From: Larix kaempferi
Taxonomy: Eukaryota > Streptophyta > Pinopsida > Pinales > Pinaceae
Length of the DNA stretch: 64,000 nucleotides
Reading direction: 5' to 3'
Assembly (NCBI GenBank): GCA_027924585.1
Contig: BSBM01000596.1
Span: 10,982,774-11,046,773 of the forward strand
Of the stretch, positions 55,928-64,000 are shown piece after piece. The notes beneath the pieces are model-generated. The model did not search any database. It was given only the letters and a program-made list of their open reading frames with translations, and was not told the origin of the DNA. How positions within the stretch are numbered: the stretch's first letter is position 1; every line of letters starts with the position of its first letter. A program made the translations under genes and the position numbers.

Positions 55928-56377
55928 CAAGTGTTACGTGAGTTATAGATGGGTTCGGATTGGGTCCAGTAGCTGTTGGAATCAGAGTAGTGGCGGGGAT
56001 AGTAGGTGTGGGCCCCATTGAGGGCATACCCAAAGTAGGTGTGGGTCCCATTGAGGGCATACCCAAGGTAGTTGTTGTAGTTGTGGCAACTGTGTTGGCG
56101 GGGGTGGTGGTAGATGTTCTACCAGCAGTCCTTGTAAAGAGGGGTTGGAAGTCATGCCAGCCATGGGGCTAGTTGGTGCTGTGTATGTAGGGTTTTCTGA
56201 TTCTACCTCAGAGTCAGATATGAAATGAGGGGCATCCGAATCAGGTGACAAGGCTCTATGCCGATGACATGTGGAGTCAAGTGATAAGTCTCTACGTCTA
56301 TGATGAGTGGTGTTAAGTGGACCGTACTCCAGGGGATCACCCCGGAAGTGCCGAGAACGTCTCGGGGACTCAATCAT
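55928..56377 (-). pseudogene. E3 gag N-terminal part
   Basis: From MIESPRRSRHFRGD (56377) an Arg/His/Pro/Thr-rich segment leads to a duplicated block GMPSMGPTPT (56009-56070, 30-36 bases repeated) and NPNPSITHVT at the E4 edge. It continues at 49072 with GPSHTNPTPLFGGHIP. A frameshift lies around 56060. N-terminal, low-complexity part of Gag. Confidence 0.65.
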
Positions 56378-57953
56378 GACAGTCGACTAGTAAAAATAGT
56401 AGGTACTGGTGAGTGAAAAACTCAAAAACCCTAATGCAACCATGTGTGTAGGAGGGGAGCGCAAAAAACTATGGCACTTAGGCCAACAACCAAACTCGAA
56501 ACACTTATGGTAACAACTGTGCTACAGTAAGTGGAGTGATAAAAAAAGGTGGTCAAAATACCAACAAGCAAATGGATCCTAAAAATAAAAATGGTGTACT
56601 CGCTAAACCAAGGGGAGCTGAGAGAGCGCGCAAATGCCTAACTAAAAAGGTAATATGGTTCCAACAAGATGTATCCTCTGCAAGGTGATGAAATCCAAGT
56701 CAGAAAATACAAAACGTAGACCCAAAGGCTAATGATATCCCCCTACTGGGAGGGACACCAGGTAGACAATCCTAGAAGAAAGGTCACTAAGATACCCCAT
56801 TCATGACACGTCCAGAAAGGTGAATCTGCAGCTCCTGTTCTATTTCCGTTGTACTCACATACAGGTAGTACACCGAGAATAATGAGTAGGTATCGTTTGG
56901 TGACTGAATCGATTGCGGTATTCCACTCAGGCCTCCGGAACTAGTCTTGCTACTTCGACCCTCCTAAGGGAGAGGCCTTTCCGACAAGTTGGTGTATAAC
57001 CGTGCCAATAAGTACTAAGGGATTTTGGTACCCTAATAGACAACAACTATGTCTCAAGTGAAAAGTGGCTGAGGGGTGTTATTTGGATGCTTATCCCCTC
57101 AATCCTACCTAACTACAATGTTCTTTTGATGTTCCCCAAGTGGGGTTAAAAGGTTGGTTGAGTTAAATAGATTTTAAGGCTCACTTGATTAATGGTGATA
57201 GAGTGTGTGTAAGTGTAATTATGTACCAAAAATAAAATGCCTCGCTTGGGCGGATATTTATCAAATTAAAAATGTTGATTTCAACTTGCAAATATGAAAA
57301 TTTTTAACTGTAAATGCTTAACAATTTCTTTTCAATAAAAATACTGATTTTTTTTCCAAAATGATATAGTAAAGCAAATAACAGAAAAAGTAAATGAATA
57401 TCCAAGGCTGCAAGTAAAACAGTAGGCTATCAAAGTGTAGGGGCGATGGCTAGAAAATATGGGCCGAAATGGGTGACGAAAACTCAAACGACAAATCGCA
57501 GGGTTTGGGTCAAAATCGCGGCTGTCTGAGGCAAAACTCGCAATCTGGGAAAAACTCCTGATCTGCATCGCGGCTGAGGGGCTGTAAGTCATGAATTGGA
57601 ATCGCGGATATGGGTCGGAAACCCGTGATCTGGATCACGGATAACAAGGAAAAACTCACGATTTCGGGTCAAAAATCAGAGTTTTCAAATCGCGGCTTTC
57701 GGTTAAAAAGCCGTGATCTGGATCGTGACTATGGGTTAAGAAACCTGCAATTTACGAGATGTAAAAGGTCACTGAAAACGAAAGCCGAAAATTAAAAATT
57801 GGGACTGTAGAGATTGTAGAAATAGCAAAGGCCTATGGTAGCAAGCTATAGGATTAGTGATGAACCAAATTTATAATAATAAATCTAAATAACAACTAAA
57901 ATAAGAAGAATTCTAGATCTAACCAAAGATTCAAAGATTCAAAGATAAGTGGA
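56378..57953 (-). other. E3 leader (1.6 kb) with GATCTGGATCG repeats
   Basis: No supported ORF. From about 57480 to 57740 units such as AATCGCGGCT, CCGTGATCTGGATC and AACTCGCAATCTGGG recur at 30-45 base spacing, related to the PMD-intron repeats at 35860-36060. The rest is unique sequence. Confidence 0.55.
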
Positions 57954-57965
57954 GTCGCCAAAAAC
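57954..57965 (-). other. primer-binding site of E3
   Basis: After the LTR end GCAACA the minus strand reads GTTTTTGGCGACTCCACT. TGGCGACTC-type sites occur in some plant gypsy elements of the Tat/Ogre group (recalled as an Arg tRNA site, not verified). Confidence 0.55.
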
Positions 57966-58757
57966 TGTTGCTTGTGTTTTCACCCAAGCATGTGCAAATG
58001 TGCACCTACTAACTTCGTAGTAGTTATCTCGATTAAAGCAGTAAAAACTAATGCAAAAAGTAAATATTAAACTAACATGTGCAAGAAAGTAAATCTAGAT
58101 TAAGAACAGTAAAAAAACTAGATCCATGAGAGAAACAATATTTAAAAACTTGATATTTTATATTAGTGAGCAAACAATGGTTTCCAATGGTTTACCTCAA
58201 TGGGGAGGTTGCTTGAATTCTTGCAGCAGTATAGGAGTAGTGCTCCAGTGCTCCAATAGTCTCTCTCTTCTCCAGGATGCTTCAAGGGTGGGCCAAAGGT
58301 TCACACTCAATGAAGAACTTCAATCTCAAAAAGGATGGGCAAAGCTCAAGAGGAATTTTGGTAGCATGAGGATAGGATGAATGTGGATGAATATTGAGGA
58401 GCCTCTATCACTTTTTTATAGCTTTTGGGTGATGGAGAATACAATTATGGTTTAAGGAAAACAATGGTATTGGTGAAAAATGGTTTAGGTTTTATTTTCC
58501 TCTTTTTCCCACTTTTTTCCTTTTTTGAATATATTTTTTATTTTTATTCCCTTTTAATTGATTTTTGGGAATTTTGGACCCCTTTTGAGGGTTTTTGTAT
58601 TTTTTGAGGAAAATTAAATATTTTGAGGAGAAAAAGATGGATGTTGGCCTTTTTGGTAGCCTTTGAGGGTTTTTTGAGGCAAAAATGGTAGGAAAAGTGG
58701 ACAAACGGGTCATGTGACTAGGGAGATGAGCTAGTGAGCATTTTTTTGGTGTCAACA
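57966..58757 (-). repeat. 5' LTR of E3
   Basis: Minus-strand TGTTGACACC...AAGCAACA, 792 bp. TATAAAAAAG (minus) at 58411-58420. No matching 3' LTR remains at the other end of E3. Confidence 0.65.
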
Positions 58758-59642
58758 CTTTTGCATATTTTGATCATTTGGGTTATTTGGTTCATTCTCC
58801 TACATCTTACAATTCCATATTTTGCAGCATTCATCCTAATGAAGTATGGTTGAAATGTTTCTTTTTGATGGTGCCACATGGGGGGTATGAAACTCCTATC
58901 CCTCCTTTATATGATGACATGATTAGAGAACCTTCTTATTTACATTTGCAGCATCATCCTTTTTTACCTTATGATGATGCATATATTCATGGATGCACAA
59001 ATGGTACTTTTGTGAGTCCCTTGAAGGATCATTGTTTTCTTGGTTCATATTTTAGGGGATCATTGTTCAGATTTTAGGGGATCTTCTGTGAGCCCCTACT
59101 TGGTTCATATTTTAGTGGAGATTCTTCATTCACTTCTTGGATGGAATAATACATCTATAATTATTTTGATGTATCCTACATATTTTTGGAGCAGCATTAT
59201 AGGACATGGGATTCTCACCTATGTCATTCGATCATATTTGATTGGTCACTTGATGCTTGTATGTACTTGGAAAATGGTGGTCTACTTTCTTGGATGTATA
59301 AGCACTTTCATGATTTTTTGATGAGGCACCTCCTTGATGTACATCTTTATTATGTTTCTATGTACTTTGATGATCTATATTTTGTACTTATTATGATTGG
59401 AAGAATTCATAAAAGGAAATGGGATCCGAGAATTCTCTTGCCCGATGGTATGGGTTGGAGAGAAATCCTAATTGTTGGAGTGCAATACAAGCAATGGGAC
59501 CCTAGAATAATTTTTAGTCTCATTGGTTTCAATTTTTTTTGGGGGGAATGAAATTTTTGGAAGCAAAGTTTTGGAAAAAAGCAGGTTTTTCAACATCCAT
59601 GTCGAAATTGCTTGAGGACAAGCAATCTTGGGTGAGGAGGAC
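58758..59642 (+). pseudogene. 3' remnant of another LTR element
   Basis: Plus-strand frames 58778-59077 and 59186-59551 give VPHGGYETPIPPLYDDMIRE and LHVHLYYVSMYFDDLYFVLI-type text, with the phrase KQWDPRIIFSLIGFNFFWGE. A CTTGAGGACAAGCAATCTTG motif near 59600 is typical of sequence just before plant gypsy 3' LTRs. I cannot name the protein. A direct repeat around AGGGGATC and GGTTCATATTTTAG is present near 59040-59120. Confidence 0.4.
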
Positions 59643-60800
59643 TCTAATTTCCCCATTCAAATAAATCTGAAAAGAGGAAATTCCACCAATATACTAGCTT
59701 TGTAGGTTGGGATGGAAACATTAGATTTGGAATAAGGAGGATATAAAAAACCAAATGGACATTAGATTTGGAATAAGGAGGATATAAAAAACCAAATGGA
59801 CATTAGATTGACATAAATATATTAAAAGTGGATAATAAATATTTATGATAGGAAAACAAGGTGGCACTTGGTCATGGAGACACATTGGTGGTGTGGGACC
59901 CACACAAAGCTAGATTCATCATGCTACATGGAATCCTATTCTCACCCATTCGAATCCAAGGTGGAGTCTAATGTTCTTGGGGAAATGGGGGGTAAATATA
60001 CTTGGCATGAATCAATGAAGGTCGAATTGGAGTGGAAGAGTAACTTCCATGGAAGAGGAAGAGGCATTTGAGAGATATTGAGACACTTAGGCTAGATTCC
60101 CTAGTTTCTATGACAACAATGATGAAGATGCTATGACACTTATGACACAAATCAGACCTGATTGATGACATATGACATATATGAAATGTAATGGATAAAA
60201 ATAGCCTCCAAGAGGGTGCACAAGGGAGTGAGGGCAGCCAAAGAGTCATCCATTCGGATTGAGTGTAGGAGGAGTCTAGGAATGGAGGGACAAGTGGCAC
60301 ACATTGGAATATCTTCCCAATTCGAGTTGGCATGAAGATTATTGATGGAATTCCAGCTAAGGAGGTATTTGGTAGTTTATAAAAGTCAATAAAAAAGAAG
60401 GAGATTAGCTTTTGATCATTTCTCATTTTGCATATTGAAGAGCATAGCTTGTCCATACTTGTGGAGTGTTTACTCTACTTTCCTTAGTACCAATTTTGAG
60501 GGTGAAAGATTCCCATCCTAATTGGAAATTGGAGAGGCCATTCAGACCTTTCATTTGGAGCTACAATGGATTCATTTGTTGTAGGTTGAATCTACATGGA
60601 TGCTTGTGATATTCTCTTCTTCAACTTGTTTCCACACCTTTCTCACTTTTATCTTCATAATTTGGCTCTTGGAGGAAGGGTGAAGTTGGTGAGATGAAGA
60701 TCTCTTTGGGGGAGCTCTTGTGGCTCCATTTATTTGTAATATGATGTATTTACTTGTTATTTTCTTCTCATAATATCCTCATGTCTAAATACCAAGTGAA
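59643..60800 (+). repeat. candidate LTR of that element, with a 41-bp tandem duplication
   Basis: TCTAATTTCCCCATTC after the ACAAGCAA motif looks like the LTR start. Unit ACATTAGATTTGGAATAAGG plus 21 bases is repeated exactly at 59718-59758 and 59759-59799, with a partial third. The end is not defined; 60800 is approximate. Confidence 0.35.
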
Positions 60801-61684
60801 ACTATGTCAAAATACCAAACAATGTATAAATGGTGCCATTTTCCTCATATCTTGTTATGAAAGCTTGAAGTTGATTGTATCGGTTCATATCTATGATTTT
60901 TATGATGTGTGGAGAGACATTAATTTCATTAATAAGTTTCATATACATTACATAAGCCTTTGGAACATAAATCTTGAATTTCATAGCAAATGGTGAAGTT
61001 TCCTATCATTTCCTCCTAGGCGAAGACATGTCCACAAACCTCTGATTTATGGGAGTTGCAGAAGCCTTTAGGAGCTGATTAATGATGCATTTGGGATCCC
61101 ATTGAAGTCCTTTAAAAATTGCATGTCTCTGTTCTGAAATTTGGTAGGTTCGTACTACATTTGGGAAGCCACTAGTGACCTCTGCCCCCGGGGGTTTAAA
61201 CCTTGAAATTGCTAGTAAAATTCCCCAATTTCTCCTAAAGTTAAATGAATGTTGCAGAAGTATTTTGAGAGTGTCCAGACACCTATAAGCCTCATTTTAT
61301 GTCTTAATACATTTCAAATACCTTCATACCCAATTTGGAAGCATTTGGAGCCATTTGGAAGCATTAGAGTCATAACTAGTCTAAGGGTCGAATTGGCAAA
61401 AAATTGCAATTTTTCCAAATTTCCTAAATTTCTTAAAAAGGGACACTACATATATTGAGAATGACAATAAGAAATATTAAGATAATGATTTTTTCCTATC
61501 ATAATGTGTTGTGCTTAAGTGTTGTAAATGGTGTTTGTAGATACCACCTATAATATTAGAATATCTTTTATTCCTTATGTTTCTTATGTTCTATGTCTAG
61601 TTGTTCAAAGGTGTTTTCCCAACACACAATGTGTACTATTCATTATATTTATATGTATTAATAAACTATTTAATATTAATATTA
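60801..61684. other. no gene seen
   Basis: Unique AT-rich sequence. The ORF at 61249-61458 is short and has no recognisable motif. Confidence 0.6.
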
Positions 61685-61700
61685 ATATTAATCAATTTTG
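61685..61700. other. target-site duplication of the SINE, left copy
   Basis: ATATTAATCAATTTTG, identical at 61941-61956; 16 bases without a mismatch. Confidence 0.85.
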
Positions 61701-61940
61701 GTCAATTATCGCTAGCTCATTCGGTTAAGTTGTGGGTCTCATCAGCAGGGTGACCAGGGTTCAATTCCCTTCAAGGGTGAGCTAGTTGGGAGGAGACACC
61801 CAAAATCCAAATAGTTGAGGGTTGGTGTGGCCCAGGCCATGTCCCCGGGTGATTTTGAAGGTCTAGATGCCCCTTAATCATGGTTTCTTAAACCAAAGGT
61901 CACTCCTACAAGTTAAGAAGATTCTAGCAAGCAAAAAAAT
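61701..61940 (+). mobile_element. tRNA-derived SINE
   Basis: 240 bp with a tRNA-like 5' head: A box TAGCTCATTCGG (61713-61724) and B box GGTTCAATTCC (61758-61768), 33 bases apart as in a tRNA gene. A non-tRNA body follows, then a short A-rich tail GCAAAAAAAT. The perfect 16-bp target duplication shows insertion by LINE-type machinery. The head does not fold into a proper tRNA, so it is not a tRNA gene. RNA polymerase III would transcribe it from the two boxes. Confidence 0.85.
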
Positions 61941-61956
61941 ATATTAATCAATTTTG

Positions 61957-64000
61957 ATTCTGTATAATTAATTATTTTTAATAATAATATTAACCAAGAT
62001 TGCTTTATTATAATTATTTATTATTTATAATAGTATTAATCAAGTTTGATTATGTCTAGTAATTCACGTAACCTATCATACTTATTATTTTATTATTTTC
62101 TTTATTTATTTTTCTCCATAATCTTATATTTCAATTTGTTACTTCCTTTTTATTTTCAATACTAATTAAGTTTGATATTATGGTTTTCTTTAATTATAAT
62201 TATCAATCAACTTTCATCTAGTCTCTTAAATTTTATTCCCGTTTTAAAAGGAAATGAGTAAAAATTGTATTAAAAAGAGTTTTTATCAAATCAAATAGAT
62301 GAAAAATAAAAATATGGGTAATCTTTTTGAGAGTTCCAACACTTGCCTCCTCCCATGAGAGAGTATGGAGGAAATAAGCCAACACTTTTTGTAGAATTAC
62401 TTATTTGCTCCTTTTTGTGTGTGTGTAGAAGACTATATTCTTATGACTTGCTTATAAAATAAAATTCAAAATAAAGTACATAATTTTTGAGATGGATGAA
62501 CATGTTTCCTCCTTTTAAACAAGTATGAATATAAGGAGAGTTAATGATCCAATAGAAAATTGGATTCTAACATTCTATAAATTTTTATATATAATAATTA
62601 GGTGAATCTTCTTGGTAAGTACGAAAAATTAGAAGATCAATTGATCAACACACACACACATGAGACTGTTTTATTGTATTATAAAATCTTTGTAAAATAT
62701 TAACGAATCTTTCACTACATTTTAAATTTTTTTAAAATTTTGATGAATTTTTTACTTAATTAAAAAATATTTTGAAGTCTTCACATTAAATACAATCAAT
62801 AAAGTTTTCAATTGAAAATGTGATATATATAAAAGGTACATATAATATATCTATAATAAAAAGATATAATAAATTCAAATCAAATTAATAACTATATTTA
62901 AAATAAAAGAATATTAAATTTTTATTATTGAAAGTTAAATATTTATATGATTTCAATTCCTCCAAGTCACTCGAATACTGTATAAAATATTCTAATCCAT
63001 TATATAATATTTATATTTATATTTAAAAATTAAAAATTAAAATATTTTGTATTACAAAATATATAAAATTAATTTAAATCCATCTTATTATAATATTTTT
63101 ATGAACCAAATATTGTTGACCAACTATTTAGTGTTATTAAATCCAATCATTGAAGAATTTTTTACATAATTAAAAAATATTAAATATGATGTGGCTTAAC
63201 AAAACAATTTTTGAATTTAAAATACAAAAACACATTATATGGAAAAAAGAAAATGTTAATAAGTAGAATTGAATGGAACTGTCATTATCCTTTTTAATTA
63301 AAACAATAAAACACTTAAAAAACTATTAACTGTTTACAAAATATCTAAAATCAATTTAAATCCATATTATTATAATATTTATATGAAACAAATCTTATTG
63401 ACCAACTATTTAGTGTCATCACATCTAGTAATTAAAGAAGTTTTTACATAATTAAAAATTATTGCACCGAGTGAAATGAGGTGCTCTACAGCCTAGTATG
63501 GGGGAGATGTTGTAACGTGTGTGGTGTAACGTTACGTTTGTGATGTAACAAAATAATTAAAAAAATTCATGTTGGCTCATAAAATAAAAAATTATAGAAA
63601 ATATCTTTTAAAAAATCCATGTTGGTTGATAAAATAAAATATTATGAAAAGTAATTAAAAAATAGATGTTCGTTTATAAAATAAGAACTTAAAACTTAAA
63701 CCCGGATCTATCAATCAAGAGAGATCAAATTTCTTGAGTTTAAATTTAAAAAAAAAAGAAATACAAGAAATTGGATCCCTCCTCAGTGCTTGATAGATAC
63801 GGGTTTAAGATGGATCTATGTTGGTTAAATATGAATTGAAAAAAAAAAAAAAAACATACTATATGGAAAAAGAAAATGTTAACTAGTAGAAATTGATTGG
63901 AATGTGTCATTAGCTTTTTTAATTAAAACAATAAACCAATTAAAAACTCTAATCATGGTGATTATTCGTTTAATGTTCTCTTAAGAGAAATTAACGAACT
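61957..64000. repeat. AT-rich tail with diverged internal repeats
   Basis: No gene. Blocks repeat within it: AATTTAAATCCAT, TGACCAACTATTTAGTGT and TTTTTACATAATTAAAAA at 63065-63175 and again at 63350-63465; AGAAAATGTTAA and TTTTTTAATTAAAACAATAAA at 63240-63315 and 63865-63935; and three ~55-base units around ATGTTGGCTCATAAAATAAA (63560-63690). Together they suggest a decayed, partly duplicated element. I cannot assign a class. Confidence 0.55.

Larger units (their letters stand above)
40395..58757 (-). mobile_element. E3: decayed Ty3/gypsy element with two nested insertions
   Basis: Minus-strand order: LTR (58757-57966), primer site, long leader, gag N-part, [E4], gag capsid, zinc knuckle, protease, Pro-rich linker, [E5], two more zinc knuckles, RT, RNase H, integrase. 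The 3' end is lost at 40394. Removing E4 and E5 restores the order of reading. There are many in-frame stops and several frameshifts, the most decayed pol in the window. Confidence 0.8.

Noticed and set aside
61701-61775. tRNA gene
   Set aside because: A and B boxes are there, but the stems do not pair into a cloverleaf and a SINE body, tail and target duplication follow.

Overview
This is a nuclear window from a land plant with a large, repeat-rich genome. A gymnosperm (conifer-like) source is my best guess, from the families present and the depth of nesting, but the sequence does not name the species. I see no intact cellular gene, no rRNA, no functional tRNA and no CRISPR. Almost all of it is nested, decayed LTR retrotransposons. 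The exceptions are one broken plant-mobile-domain (PMD) gene, one tRNA-derived SINE and an AT-rich tail.

Layout. E0 (1-3140, +): 3' end of a Ty1/copia element (RT/RNase H, long tandem-repeat 3' region, PPT, 3' LTR), lying against the edge of E1. E1 (about 3141-34863, -): an old Ty3/gypsy element with an extra coiled-coil ORF after pol; its gag is split by E2. E2 (11886-31850, -): a ~20 kb Ty3/gypsy element whose two terminal direct repeats are ~6.8 and ~6.0 kb and each carry a promoter-like site, a leader hairpin and a ~1,100-codon ORF. Between them lie gag, PR, RNase H, RT, RNase H and IN. 34864-38759: non-LTR host DNA with the PMD pseudogene, split by a solo LTR (36286-36712). 38760-40394: candidate solo LTR. 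E3 (40395-58757, -): a decayed gypsy element carrying two later insertions: E5 (43756-45983, a non-autonomous LTR element) and E4 (49073-55927, a complete copia element with the perfect target duplication CAAGT). 58758-60800: 3' remnant and candidate LTR of another element on +. 61701-61940: SINE flanked by a perfect 16-bp target duplication. 61957-64000: AT-rich DNA with diverged internal repeats.

How it fits together. The nesting gives a relative history: E1 is older than E2 and probably E0; E3 is older than E5 and E4. LTR pairs differ by roughly 6-7% in E5 and 3-4% in E4 (counted by eye). Most premature stops are TAG, TAA or TGA where a CAG, CAA or CGA codon is expected. In E2 the partner LTR shows the ancestral codon directly, which fits deamination of methylated cytosines in silenced DNA. 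The most unusual object is E2: a retrotransposon whose LTR encodes a large protein. E1 encodes a protein of the same general layout in the usual place between pol and the 3' LTR.
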